64,000 nt of DNA from an uncultured Bacteroidales bacterium (GTDB taxonomy: Bacteria; Bacteroidota; Bacteroidia; Bacteroidales; UBA932), in NCBI GenBank assembly GCA_944323245.1, contig CALURT010000010.1, positions 33,374-97,373 of the forward strand, read 5' to 3'. The position numbers and the translations under genes are program-made. Positions 47,191 to 56,251 of the stretch are shown here, one piece after another. Within the stretch, counting starts at the first letter, position 1. Each line of letters begins with the position of its first letter. Below the pieces are notes generated by a model. That model was not told where the DNA came from. It saw only the letters and a program-made list of their open reading frames with translations, and did not search any database.

Positions 47191-47726
47191 TGATAATCGC
47201 ATTGGCAGGATTCATGGGCTGCGGAAAGAGCAGCATCGGCCGGATTATCGCCGGCCGGACAGACTGGTTGTTCATCGATCTCGACTCACGCATTGAATCG
47301 TCCGAAAAGAAAAGCATCAATGAAATTTTCGCCGAAGGCGGAGAACAGGCGTTCAGGAAATTGGAAGAAAAGAACCTGAGGGAAATCATTTTCTCCGATA
47401 CGGAGGAGCCCGTCATCCTTTCCCTTGGAGGCGGGACCCTCACATCACCAGCCTGCGCAGCCCTGATTCACGACCGCACATTCTGCATATATCTGAAAAC
47501 CCCTGTAAGCAAGCTCGTCAGGAATCTCGAAAATGATACGGCGGGACGGCCGATGCTGAAATGCGACGGGAATACCACGGTGGTGGAAAGAATAGAAAGA
47601 CTGATGCGTGAAAGGGAACCTGTCTATGAAAGCACAGCCCATAAGATCCTCGAAACGGACGGAAGCGGATTCGGGGACACCGCTGATGAAATCATCGGCA
47701 TCGTCAGGAAAAATTCCGTCAGATAA
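47190..47726 (+). CDS. aroK: Shikimate kinase
   Basis: The 178-residue kinase phosphorylates shikimate at O3 in chorismate synthesis. It has Walker A GFMGCGKS (7-14), the substrate/metal Asp pair D30 and D32, the SLGGGT shikimate-binding loop and an adenine lid with R-P-M-L. It is coupled to parC by a TGATG overlap and converges on recJ with an 8-base overlap. Confidence 0.94.
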   Translation: MIIALAGFMGCGKSSIGRIIAGRTDWLFIDLDSRIESSEKKSINEIFAEGGEQAFRKLEEKNLREIIFSDTEEPVILSLGGGTLTSPACAALIHDRTFCIYLKTPVSKLVRNLENDTAGRPMLKCDGNTTVVERIERLMREREPVYESTAHKILETDGSGFGDTADEIIGIVRKNSVR

Positions 47727-49464
47727 AGTCCTCTTTCTCCCTGATATCCCTGATACGCAGCTGGATATTCGCTATCCCCCTGTAATAGTTCTCGACAATC
47801 GAATAGCAGATGTCTATCGGATTGCCGTTCCTGATATGCTCGAAATGGGCCGATTTGTTGAAGGCTATCGCCGAGATGTGTCTGTAAGGCTGGGATTCCT
47901 GAATCAGTTCCAATTTCAGATGTCCGGCATCGGCACCGACCTTCCTTCCGTTCCCGTTGTCATAGACATTTTCAGTGACGAACACGGGAGCGGTATTCCC
48001 CGGGCCGAAAGGCTGGAACTGTTTCAGTATTCTGAAAAATTTCGGGGTAATCTGTTCGAAATTCAACTCCGTATCCACGTAGATTACCGGTGTCAGCATC
48101 TCTGCGGTAATCCTGTCCCCGATGAATTTTTCGATTCTCCGGCAGAATTCCGGCAGGTTTTCTTCCTTGAGGGTAAGTCCGGCTGCATAAAGATGGCCGC
48201 CGAAATTCTCCAACAGGTCCGCACAGCTCTCGATGGCATCGTACAGGTCGAATCCCTGGACGCTTCTTGCGGAACCTGTTACAAGTCCGTTCGCCTGTGA
48301 TTTCGTAAAAACGACAGTCGGCTTGTAGAAGGCCTCCACAAGGCGGGAAGCCACGATACCGACAACGCCCTTGTGCCACTCCGGATTGTAGACTATGGTA
48401 GCGTTCCCTGCAGACAGGCACGAACCGGACTGCACCATTTCAAGGGCTTCCTTGGTAATTTCCCTGTCTATACTCTTGCGTTCGTTGTTGTATTCGTTGA
48501 TTTCGCAGCCGATCCTTACGGCGGTCTCCTCATCCTCGGCGGTCAGCATTTCCACGGCCACCCTTCCGGACTCCATCCTTCCGGCAGCGTTGATTCTCGG
48601 ACCTATCTTGAATACTATGTCGTCTATGGTAATATGCGACGGATCAAGTCCCGACAGCTTGATGATGGCAAGCAGTCCCGTCCGCGGATTTTCATTCAGC
48701 TGTTTAAGCCCGAAATACGAGAGAATCCTGTTCTCCCCCATCACGGACACGAGGTCCGACGCAATGCTGACCACGAGCAGGTCGAGAAGTGGGACCAACT
48801 TTTCAAACGGGATACCTCGGACGGAAGAATAGGCCTGGACCAATTTGAAACCTACGCCGCAGCCGGAAAGGTCGTCGAAAGGATAATTGCAGTCGGCCCT
48901 CTTCGGATCGAGTACGGCAACGGCTGCCGGCAATTCGTTTTCCGGAAGATGATGGTCGCAGATAATCATGTCGATACCTTTCGAAGCGGCGTAAGCCACC
49001 TTGTCGTTGGCCTTGATGCCGCAGTCCAGTGTGATGACAAGCACGAAGCCGTTTTCAGCCGCCCAATCTATCCCCTTGAACGACACTCCGTAACCTTCGT
49101 CATACCTGTCCGGGATATAGAAATCCACATTCGCACCGTTTTTTCTCAGAAAGGAGTAGACCAACGAGACTGCCGTAGTCCCGTCCACGTCGTAGTCCCC
49201 GTACACGAGTATCTTCTCACCACCGTCAACGGCCCGCACAACGCGCTCTACCGCCTTGTCCATGTCCTTCATCAGGAAGGGATCGTGCAGGTTCGAAAAG
49301 TCGGGCCGGAAAAAGGAACGGGCTTCCGCAAAGGAAGAAATGCCCCTGTGCGCCAAAAGTTCTGCAAGCACGGGGTCTATGCCAAGCTCCGACGAAAGCC
49401 TGCTGACAAGCCCTGCGTCCGCCCGGGGCTTCATTATCCATTTTCTTTCCTTTGCCTTAACCAT
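47719..49464 (-). CDS. recJ: Single-stranded-DNA-specific 5'-3' exonuclease RecJ
   Basis: The 581-residue DHH-family nuclease has motif I GDYDVDGTTA, D-C-G, the DHH of IICDHHLP, a DHHA1 domain and a C-terminal OB domain. RecJ degrades 5'-ended ssDNA in RecF recombination and repair. The ATG at 49464 is chosen because the conserved K-W near residue 8 follows it; a TTG opens the frame three codons earlier. A -7 element ends 6 bases from this ATG. Confidence 0.94.
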   Translation of the reverse strand: MVKAKERKWIMKPRADAGLVSRLSSELGIDPVLAELLAHRGISSFAEARSFFRPDFSNLHDPFLMKDMDKAVERVVRAVDGGEKILVYGDYDVDGTTAVSLVYSFLRKNGANVDFYIPDRYDEGYGVSFKGIDWAAENGFVLVITLDCGIKANDKVAYAASKGIDMIICDHHLPENELPAAVAVLDPKRADCNYPFDDLSGCGVGFKLVQAYSSVRGIPFEKLVPLLDLLVVSIASDLVSVMGENRILSYFGLKQLNENPRTGLLAIIKLSGLDPSHITIDDIVFKIGPRINAAGRMESGRVAVEMLTAEDEETAVRIGCEINEYNNERKSIDREITKEALEMVQSGSCLSAGNATIVYNPEWHKGVVGIVASRLVEAFYKPTVVFTKSQANGLVTGSARSVQGFDLYDAIESCADLLENFGGHLYAAGLTLKEENLPEFCRRIEKFIGDRITAEMLTPVIYVDTELNFEQITPKFFRILKQFQPFGPGNTAPVFVTENVYDNGNGRKVGADAGHLKLELIQESQPYRHISAIAFNKSAHFEHIRNGNPIDICYSIVENYYRGIANIQLRIRDIREKEDFI

Positions 49465-49470
49465 AACATA

Positions 49471-49478
49471 CAAAGATA
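49471..49478 (-). promoter_or_regulatory. -7 element immediately before recJ
   Basis: On the minus strand TATCTTTG matches TAnnTTTG and ends 6 bases before the recJ ATG, implying a very short or absent leader. No -33 element at the expected distance. Confidence 0.45.
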
Positions 49479-49487
49479 ACCGATTTA

Positions 49488-49519
49488 TTTCAATAATATA
49501 ATATTTTATAGTAATTTTG
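49488..49519 (+). promoter_or_regulatory. Probable lysS promoter
   Basis: TAATTTTG (49512-49519) matches the -7 consensus; TTTC (49488-49491), one base from TTTG, lies 20 bases upstream. The lysS ATG is 41 bases downstream of the -7 element. Confidence 0.6.
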
Positions 49520-49560
49520 TGCGATTGTGATTTGAAGAAAAAAGATAAAACAGGTACAAT

Positions 49561-51072
49561 ATGAACGTTACAGACCTCAACGAGCAGGAAAGAAACAGAA
49601 GGGAATCCCTTGGGAAATTGCGTGAACTCGGAATCGATCCGTATCCGGCCGCACTTTATCCGGTCAATGCCACCGCAGGGCAGATAAAGGAAGGCTACGA
49701 TGCCGGAAAAGGCAATTTCAACGACGTGGCCATCGCCGGAAGAATCATGTCGAGGCGCATAATGGGTGCAGCGTCATTCATAGAACTGCAGGACGAAACA
49801 GGCAGAATACAGGTGTACATAAAAAGGGACGAAATATGTCCCGGAGAAGACAAGACCATGTACAACACCGTTTTCAAGAAACTGCTTGACATCGGCGACA
49901 TCATCGGCATCAAGGGCTTTGCCTTCATCACACAGACCGGCCAGCTTTCGGTACATGCCAAGGAACTCACGCTCCTCAGCAAGTCATTGAGAGTATTGCC
50001 GATAGTGAAAGAGAAGGACGGAGAGGTCTATGATGCGTTTTCCGATCCGGAACTCAAATACAGACAAAGGTACGTGGACCTTATCGTCAACCCGGCGGTA
50101 AGGGATGTTTTCGTCAAAAGGAGCCGGATCATATCCACGATGAGGGAATATTTCAATGCTGCAGGATGCCTTGAAGTCGAAACACCTATCCTCCAGCCTA
50201 TTCCAGGGGGCGCCACGGCAAGGCCGTTCATTACCCACCACAATGCGTTGGACATCGACCTTTACCTCAGGATTGCCAACGAACTGTATCTGAAACGGCT
50301 GATTGTCGGGGGATATTCCGGTGTCTACGAATTCGCCAAGGATTTCCGTAACGAAGGCATGGACAAGACCCACAATCCGGAATTTACCTGCATGGAAATC
50401 TACGTAGCCTACAAGGACTACATCTGGATGATGGAGTTTACCGAGAAGATGCTTGAAAAGATAGCGATGAATCTCCACGGGACGACAGTGGTCAGGATAG
50501 GAGACAAGGAAGTGGACTTCAAGCCGCCATACCGCAGGCTTCCGATTCTTGAAGCCATAAAGGAATATGCAGGAGTGGACGTGGCAGGCATGGATGAAGC
50601 CGCATTGAGGGCGACATGCGAAAAACTCAATGTCCCTGTCACCAAGGAAATGGGCGAAGGCAAGCTGATAGATGCCATTTTCGGGGAATATTGCGAAAAG
50701 AATCTCGTACAGCCGGTGTTCATCACGGATTATCCGGTCTCCATGTCACCTCTGACGAAAAGGCACCGCAACAATCCGGACCTTACGGAAAGGTTCGAAC
50801 TTTTCGTTTGCGGAAAGGAGCTTGCCAACGCATACAGCGAGCTGAATGATCCTATAGACCAGTTCGAACGGTTCCAGGACCAGCTGAAGCAGCGCGAACA
50901 CGGGGACGACGAGGCCATGTACATCGACATGGACTTCATGCGTGCCCTCGAATACGGAATGCCTCCTACATCAGGAATGGGTATGGGTATCGATCGTCTG
51001 ACAATGTTCATGACGAACTCCCCTACCATCCAGGACGTGCTCTTCTTCCCGCAGATGCGTCCGAAACAATAA
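49561..51072 (+). CDS. lysS: Lysyl-tRNA synthetase, class II
   Basis: The 503-residue enzyme charges tRNA-Lys. An N-terminal OB-fold anticodon domain (about 55-150) precedes the class II core: motif 1 near [10 protein letters not shown], motif 2 [14 protein letters not shown] and motif 3 G-M-G-M-G-I-D-R-L. It diverges from recJ and has its own promoter. Confidence 0.97.
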   Translation: MNVTDLNEQERNRRESLGKLRELGIDPYPAALYPVNATAGQIKEGYDAGKGNFNDVAIAGRIMSRRIMGAASFIELQDETGRIQVYIKRDEICPGEDKTMYNTVFKKLLDIGDIIGIKGFAFITQTGQLSVHAKELTLLSKSLRVLPIVKEKDGEVYDAFSDPELKYRQRYVDLIVNPAVRDVFVKRSRIISTMREYFNAAGCLEVETPILQPIPGGATARPFITHHNALDIDLYLRIANELYLKRLIVGGYSGVYEFAKDFRNEGMDKTHNPEFTCMEIYVAYKDYIWMMEFTEKMLEKIAMNLHGTTVVRIGDKEVDFKPPYRRLPILEAIKEYAGVDVAGMDEAALRATCEKLNVPVTKEMGEGKLIDAIFGEYCEKNLVQPVFITDYPVSMSPLTKRHRNNPDLTERFELFVCGKELANAYSELNDPIDQFERFQDQLKQREHGDDEAMYIDMDFMRALEYGMPPTSGMGMGIDRLTMFMTNSPTIQDVLFFPQMRPKQ

Positions 51073-51169
51073 TTATTTATTTGGATTTTATCCGAAATCC
51101 CCAATTTATTTCCTTGGATTTTGTCTGATTTTGACAAATTATTTCTTTGGAAAATATATTTTTCTTAAA
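51071..51169 (+). repeat. Three imperfect direct repeats with exact 33-bp spacing
   Basis: Units at about 51071-51103, 51104-51136 and 51137-51169 share a 14-base core of the form AnTTATTTnnTTGG. The GG falls at 51083-84, 51116-17 and 51149-50, exactly 33 bases apart. The segment is AT-rich, begins at the lysS stop codon and ends at the -7 element of the next gene. Confidence 0.65.
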
Positions 51170-51173
51170 TTTG
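51166..51173 (+). promoter_or_regulatory. -7 element of the DUF4143 ATPase gene
   Basis: TAAATTTG matches TAnnTTTG, 22 bases before the ATG at 51196. A TTTC lies 20 bases and a TTTG 16 bases upstream within the repeat array, so the -33 is uncertain. Confidence 0.45.
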
Positions 51174-51195
51174 CCAAACAAACCGAGGAAGCAAA

Positions 51196-52569
51196 ATGTA
51201 CTGCAAACGCATCATAGACAATTATTTGGCAGAATGGGCATCACGGATGGAGCACAAGCCTGTATTATTGCGAGGGGCACGCCAGACCGGGAAGTCAACT
51301 GCAGTGCGTCATCTTGGGGAAAGTTTTGAAAATTACGTGGAGATAAATTTCGAGAAACAGCCAGAATACAAGACGCTTTTTCAGGACAATCTCGATGTCA
51401 GGCGCATTATCCCGCAAATGTCCGCGATATGCGGAAAACGGATTGAAGCCGGAAACACGCTTGTCTTTCTCGATGAAATCCAATCATGCCCGGAGGCTAT
51501 CATGTCCCTGCGCTTCTTCAAGGAGGACATGCCAGGACTCCATGTCATCGCTGCTGGTTCGCTTCTTGAATTTGCTCTGGAGGAATTACCGACATACGGG
51601 GTCGGACGCATCCATTCCATGTTCATGCACCCCATGACGTTCGACGAATTTCTTGAGGCAAACGGGGAAAGTCTGCTCATGGGCGCACGCAACCAGGCTT
51701 CGGCAGACAAGCCTTTGCCGGAAATTCTCCACGGAAGACTGGTGGAAATGCTACGGATATACATGCTTGTCGGAGGAATGCCGGAAGTAGTGGGCAAATG
51801 GATTGAAACTCACGACTTTCTGCAATGCCAGGAAATCCAGGACGACATTGTGGCAGGCTATGAAGACGATTTCCCTAAATACAGGAAAAAAGTTGACCCC
51901 ATGCTTCTCCGGCTCACAATGCGCAGTGCGGCAGAGCAGATGACCAAAAAGTTTGTCTATTCCCGCGTCGGAGCGAACTATAAGGCTGAAGACACACGAA
52001 AAGCCCTTGATATGCTGACAAGGGCGGGCATCCTTATCCCTGTGACACGAACCGATGCAAACGGACTCCCGTTAGGCGGCGAAGCTGACAATTCATACAA
52101 AAAGTATCTGCTTCTCGACACCGGACTGATGCTCCGCCTGCTCAACATGGCAATGGGCGACATAGCGGAAATCACAACCCTCATCCTGACAGCCAATGCC
52201 GCCGACCTTGTAAACAAAGGTCCGCTTGCAGAGCAATTGGCAGGACTTGAAATGTTGCGCTATCGCAGTCCGAACATCAGGCATGAGTTGTTTTGGTGGT
52301 CAAGAGACGCCAAAAACTCCCAAGCAGAAATAGACTATCTGACCAACAAAGGACAATGCATTCTTCCAATAGAGGTTAAAGCCGGGACACAAGGAGGGAT
52401 GAAAAGCCTTTGGATATTCATGAGAGAAAAGAAACTGGCCGAAGCCGTCCGTTGTTCATTGGAAAATTTCGGGAAATTCGATTATACAGACAAAGAGGGC
52501 GGAGATGCTGTTCGACACGTGCATCTCTGCCCTTTGTATGCCATTTCCATGCTTCAGCAGATAATCTGA
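51196..52569 (+). CDS. ATP-binding protein, AAA_14/DUF4143 family
   Basis: The 457-residue protein has an AAA-type domain with Walker A GARQTGKS (27-34) and Walker B LVFLDE (89-94) followed by I-Q. An A-A-G-S-L-L-E-F-A-L sensor region follows, and a C-terminal DUF4143 domain with E-Q-L-A-G-L-E-M-L and the E-I-D-Y/E-V-K-A nuclease-like half. The family is abundant and patchily distributed in gut anaerobes; no function is established. It stands alone between lysS and a convergent Sel1 gene and looks accessory. Confidence 0.88.
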   Translation: MYCKRIIDNYLAEWASRMEHKPVLLRGARQTGKSTAVRHLGESFENYVEINFEKQPEYKTLFQDNLDVRRIIPQMSAICGKRIEAGNTLVFLDEIQSCPEAIMSLRFFKEDMPGLHVIAAGSLLEFALEELPTYGVGRIHSMFMHPMTFDEFLEANGESLLMGARNQASADKPLPEILHGRLVEMLRIYMLVGGMPEVVGKWIETHDFLQCQEIQDDIVAGYEDDFPKYRKKVDPMLLRLTMRSAAEQMTKKFVYSRVGANYKAEDTRKALDMLTRAGILIPVTRTDANGLPLGGEADNSYKKYLLLDTGLMLRLLNMAMGDIAEITTLILTANAADLVNKGPLAEQLAGLEMLRYRSPNIRHELFWWSRDAKNSQAEIDYLTNKGQCILPIEVKAGTQGGMKSLWIFMREKKLAEAVRCSLENFGKFDYTDKEGGDAVRHVHLCPLYAISMLQQII

Positions 52570-52585
52570 AGTGCGTTGCCGGCAA

Positions 52586-53536
52586 TTACAGTTCAGGGAC
52601 GGTTTCGCCGTTTGCCTTGGCTTTTGCGTACCATTCCCTTGCCTTTATCAGGTTGACTGCCGTGCCCTTTCCCTTTTCATACCATTCTCCGCACAACTTA
52701 TAGGCAGGAACATAGCCCATTTCCGCTGATTTCAGCAGATAGTTGAAGCGGATAGAATCAGATGTCGCCAACGGACCTGTACTCGGAAGCCACTGCGACA
52801 GAAGATAATAGGCTCTGGCATCTTTCAGACCGTATTTTTCGACTGCCCTCCACAGAAAGCCTGACTTTGACTCTCCGCCGAATGTCCCCATTCCGTTTTC
52901 GTCCATCAATAACGCTGCCCTGTAAAGGGCGTCCGGCTTGTTGCTTCTATTGTAATAGGTCAGAGCCTTCTTGACATCCTTTGCCGTCCCCAGTCCAAAA
53001 TCATAAAAATGCCCCATATAGTAGCTGACCCATTCATACGCCCATGTCAGATTTTGTCCGGGCTTTTCATTCAACAAGGAATTGCAGAGCGTAAATGCTT
53101 TCGCAAAATCCTGATCTGCTCCTTTACCATATACATAACATAAGGCAAGCAGATATCCGGAAAACCAGTCTCCTTTTTCATGCCCCTGCTTGTATAGAGA
53201 AAAAGCCTTGGACATATCTTTAGCACATCCTCCATTCCCGTTCTCATACATCCTGCCCAACTCAGCGTAGCCCTTGCCATAGCCGAACTCGATTGCCTTT
53301 TCATACATCCGTCTCGCTATCTCAAGATTCGCAGTTACGCCGAGCCCGTTCTCATACATGTCGCCGAGATAATAGCAGGCTTCTCCGTAGCCCTCTTTCG
53401 CCGCAGACTGCAGCAGAGGCAAGGCATTCTTGTACTGCATTGAATTATAAAGGGATCTGCCCCTGTCGATATTCGTCTGCGCCAATACAGAAACACCAAG
53501 CAACAGACAGATGCATACAGCAGATATTTTCTTCAT
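52586..53536 (-). CDS. Secreted Sel1-repeat protein
   Basis: The 316-residue protein has a signal peptide (about 1-19, ending VLAQ) and five to six Sel1-like repeats, for example G-E-A-C-Y-Y-L-G-D-M-Y-E-N-G-L-G-V and A-Y-K-L-C-G-E-W-Y-E-K-G-K-G. Sel1 repeats mediate protein-protein contacts; the partner is unknown. I use the ATG at 53536 because it opens a proper signal peptide; the frame extends 10 codons upstream. It follows the WG-repeat lipoprotein gene by 26 bases and probably shares its promoter. Confidence 0.88.
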   Translation of the reverse strand: MKKISAVCICLLLGVSVLAQTNIDRGRSLYNSMQYKNALPLLQSAAKEGYGEACYYLGDMYENGLGVTANLEIARRMYEKAIEFGYGKGYAELGRMYENGNGGCAKDMSKAFSLYKQGHEKGDWFSGYLLALCYVYGKGADQDFAKAFTLCNSLLNEKPGQNLTWAYEWVSYYMGHFYDFGLGTAKDVKKALTYYNRSNKPDALYRAALLMDENGMGTFGGESKSGFLWRAVEKYGLKDARAYYLLSQWLPSTGPLATSDSIRFNYLLKSAEMGYVPAYKLCGEWYEKGKGTAVNLIKAREWYAKAKANGETVPEL

Positions 53537-53562
53537 GACGATATCCTCCGCAGAAACAAAAT

Positions 53563-55257
53563 TCAATTTGCGCTCACATTGAACACGATGCTCCTCGATT
53601 TGGCAATGGACACCTTTGCCGTTGCATCCGGAAGAGAAATGTTGGCAGACTCCGCATCATGGTCATATTTGGACATTACGGCATCAAGTACCTCAGACTC
53701 GAACCCTTCTGCCCTGTCATTCAGGTTCACGGTCAGAACATACGAGCGTACCGGAGCATCCTTGCGGAAACTGTAATTGTAGCCGAACCAGCCGTCGGAA
53801 CTCTTGCTCCACGCGTTGATTCCCGTTCCTGTCAATTTGAGGGTCACGTCTTTCCTGTCCTTGTTGTTGGACAGGGTAACAGTGCCCGAAGATTTCGGGA
53901 AAGCGGATTCCGACAATTCGTATGCAGCCATGAGTTCTCCGGCAGTCGAAGCCTTCAGCGACAGCAATGTGGATTCTACCAGACATGCAATTCCCTCCAC
54001 ATCTACATAGCCGCTCTCGATGCTGCACTCGTTCCGCACTCCGCCAATATTGTCCAGCAGGGCTTGCGGGGCACTGTCGAACAGAGGATTGACCACATAT
54101 TCTCCTGTCTTGTCCACGATGCCGAAGCTTCCGGAATTGTCTTCAACCATGAATCTGCCGTTCAAGCCTATGTCGTATATTGCCGAGAACTGCGGATTCA
54201 CCACCCATTTGCCGGACTTGTCCACGAGTCCCCAATCATAGCTGTCCTTGTCACATGCAGGAGCGACACCTGATGCATTAAATGACATGGCTTCATCGAA
54301 TTGCGGTTCAATCTTGAAATTTCCCTTGCTGTCGATATAGCCCCACTGACGGTCGTCATTCTCTACTGCCGCATATCCTGAATCACCGAAAGGCAATGCG
54401 CTACGGAACTGCGGATTTATTATGTACTTGCCCTTCGCATCACACCAGCCCCAAGAACTGCCTTTCCGGAAAAGCCAGTTCTTGCCGTCGCGGATAATGT
54501 AATCGAACTGAGGGGAGATGACTGTCTTGCCCGACAGGTCTATGACACCCCATTTCTCTCCGGATTTGACAGGAATAAGTCCTGCAGAAAGGGATTGTAT
54601 ATAGTTCTGCATGAAATACTCGTCTTCATAGCCGCAAATCCTGTCGTATCTGCATTCGACTACAATCTTGCCTTTCGCATCTATTATTCCCCAGGCGTAC
54701 GTATCCGGATGCTGGACGGGCAACAATCCGTTTATGAACATCGGTCCTGCATCTGCCCAAGTAGGAGAAACCACCATATTTCCCTTTTTGTCCACAGCTC
54801 CCCAGAAACCGTTGGCTTCGCAAAATACAGAAAGCCCGCCATGGAAGGCGTAGGCCTCCTCGGCTTCCTTGAATTCAAAAAGCACATTCCCGCTCCTGTC
54901 TATCGCTGCCAGCGGTTTTCCTACATCCTCGATCGCCCAAGCCACTCCGTCATCGAATATCGACAACTCATAAAACTCCTTCTGGAACAGTCTGCTCCCC
55001 TTGCCGTCAATGTAGTACTCAGTGCCTTCCTGTGCATTGGGCACAATCGAAACTCCCTCATGGTACAGCGTGGCATAGTCATAGCTTCCTGTCGTGCCGC
55101 CCTTTTCCGTATCGGCAAACACTACAGCGCCGTCGCTTGTGAACAACGGGATGTAATTAAGGTCATCGGTTTTCCAGCCCTGTTCGGACGAGGAAGAGCC
55201 GCAGCCTGCCAATACCGGCAAGACCAGGGCTGCGGATAGAAACAGTTTGTTTTTCAT
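53563..55257 (-). CDS. WG-repeat lipoprotein
   Basis: The 564-residue protein has a lipoprotein signal with lipobox L16-A-G-C19, then about eight WG-type repeats (about 115-395): W-G-x-x-D-x-x-G-K/N followed by x-V/I-x-P-x-F. A different C-terminal domain (about 400-564) contains S-L-K-A-S-T-A-G-E-L and a beta-rich end. WG repeats are common in Bacteroidota surface proteins but their ligand is unknown. A perfect consensus promoter lies upstream (55286-55316). It leads a two-gene unit with the Sel1 protein. Confidence 0.88.
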   Translation of the reverse strand: MKNKLFLSAALVLPVLAGCGSSSSEQGWKTDDLNYIPLFTSDGAVVFADTEKGGTTGSYDYATLYHEGVSIVPNAQEGTEYYIDGKGSRLFQKEFYELSIFDDGVAWAIEDVGKPLAAIDRSGNVLFEFKEAEEAYAFHGGLSVFCEANGFWGAVDKKGNMVVSPTWADAGPMFINGLLPVQHPDTYAWGIIDAKGKIVVECRYDRICGYEDEYFMQNYIQSLSAGLIPVKSGEKWGVIDLSGKTVISPQFDYIIRDGKNWLFRKGSSWGWCDAKGKYIINPQFRSALPFGDSGYAAVENDDRQWGYIDSKGNFKIEPQFDEAMSFNASGVAPACDKDSYDWGLVDKSGKWVVNPQFSAIYDIGLNGRFMVEDNSGSFGIVDKTGEYVVNPLFDSAPQALLDNIGGVRNECSIESGYVDVEGIACLVESTLLSLKASTAGELMAAYELSESAFPKSSGTVTLSNNKDRKDVTLKLTGTGINAWSKSSDGWFGYNYSFRKDAPVRSYVLTVNLNDRAEGFESEVLDAVMSKYDHDAESANISLPDATAKVSIAKSRSIVFNVSAN

Positions 55258-55285
55258 GATATAATGTTGTTAATAATACGGTCTG

Positions 55286-55316
55286 CAAATATATTCCCCC
55301 CCGTCAAAAAAGCAAA
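55286..55316 (-). promoter_or_regulatory. Consensus promoter of the WG/Sel1 unit
   Basis: On the minus strand TTTG (55313-55316), 19 bases, then TATATTTG (55286-55293): exact match to TTTG-N19-TAnnTTTG, 28 bases before the lipoprotein start. Confidence 0.8.
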
Positions 55317-55390
55317 TTTATTTTCATTTTGCCCATACGGCAGCATCAGGTCTGCACTCAGGGACAAGCCACCCCGTCCTCGAAAAAACA

Positions 55391-55422
55391 TTTGCACCGC
55401 TTTCGGCTTTTGCGTATCTTTG
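55391..55422 (+). promoter_or_regulatory. Consensus promoter of the SpoU methyltransferase gene
   Basis: TTTG (55391-55394), 20 bases, then TATCTTTG (55415-55422). It lies 15 bases before the ATG at 55438 and probably drives the following plus-strand run. Confidence 0.78.
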
Positions 55423-55437
55423 CAGTTTGCGTGAAAA

Positions 55438-56247
55438 ATGAAAAGAGAGTCCGTAACATCTGCCCAGAATCCGAAAATAAAGGAACTGCTCTCCCTGTAC
55501 GAAAAATCAAAAGTACGGAGAGAGAGCGGCCTGTTTGTGGCAGAAGGCAGACGCGAAGTGGAGCACTGCATCGGAGGAGGCTATGCCTTGCGCACTCTTT
55601 TCGTTTGCCCCGAAATTCTCGGAGAGGACGGCATCTCCAGACTGGCAGCATCAGCCGGAGACGGATGTTCTGTCATAGAAGTACCGGAAAGGCTTTATGA
55701 AAAAATTGCATACAGAGGAAGTACAGAAGGCGTAATCGCCGAAATACATGCAAAGAAATCCGGGTTCGGGGACATCCCGGACAAGGAAAATCCGCTGATA
55801 ATCGTATTGGAGTCGGTTGAAAAACCGGGAAATCTCGGAGCGGTGCTCCGCAGCGCCGATGCCGCAGGAGCAGATGCCGTGATTGTCTGCGACCCTCTTA
55901 CAGACCTGTACAATCCGAACCTCATACGTTCAAGCATCGGGGCGATTTTTACAGTACCGACGGTGGCCGCAGGCTCTCAGGAAACAATCGGATGGCTTAA
56001 AGACCGCGGCATAAGGATACTGACGGCACAGCTGCAGGACTCGGAACCGTACTATGAAACGGACATGACCTGCGGGACAGCCATCGTGATGGGGACGGAA
56101 TCCACGGGACTGACGGATATATGGAGGCAGAACGCAGACGCCCACATAAGGATACCTATGTGCGGCAGGCTCGATTCCCTGAACGTCTCCGTTTCGGCAG
56201 CCGTCCTGCTGTACGAAGCCGTCAGACAACGTCGCATAAAACATTGA
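55438..56247 (+). CDS. SpoU/TrmH-family RNA 2'-O-methyltransferase
   Basis: The 269-residue SPOUT enzyme has an N-terminal substrate-binding domain (about 1-95) and a knotted catalytic domain with N-L-G-A-V-L-R-S-A-D-A-A-G, V-M-G-T-E-S-T-G-L and R-I-P-M-C-G-R-L-D-S-L-N-V-S-V-S-A-A (motifs 1-3). It uses SAM to methylate ribose in rRNA or tRNA, RlmB-like by length. It is 4 bases before aroE. Confidence 0.92.
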   Translation: MKRESVTSAQNPKIKELLSLYEKSKVRRESGLFVAEGRREVEHCIGGGYALRTLFVCPEILGEDGISRLAASAGDGCSVIEVPERLYEKIAYRGSTEGVIAEIHAKKSGFGDIPDKENPLIIVLESVEKPGNLGAVLRSADAAGADAVIVCDPLTDLYNPNLIRSSIGAIFTVPTVAAGSQETIGWLKDRGIRILTAQLQDSEPYYETDMTCGTAIVMGTESTGLTDIWRQNADAHIRIPMCGRLDSLNVSVSAAVLLYEAVRQRRIKH

Positions 56248-56251
56248 CTGC

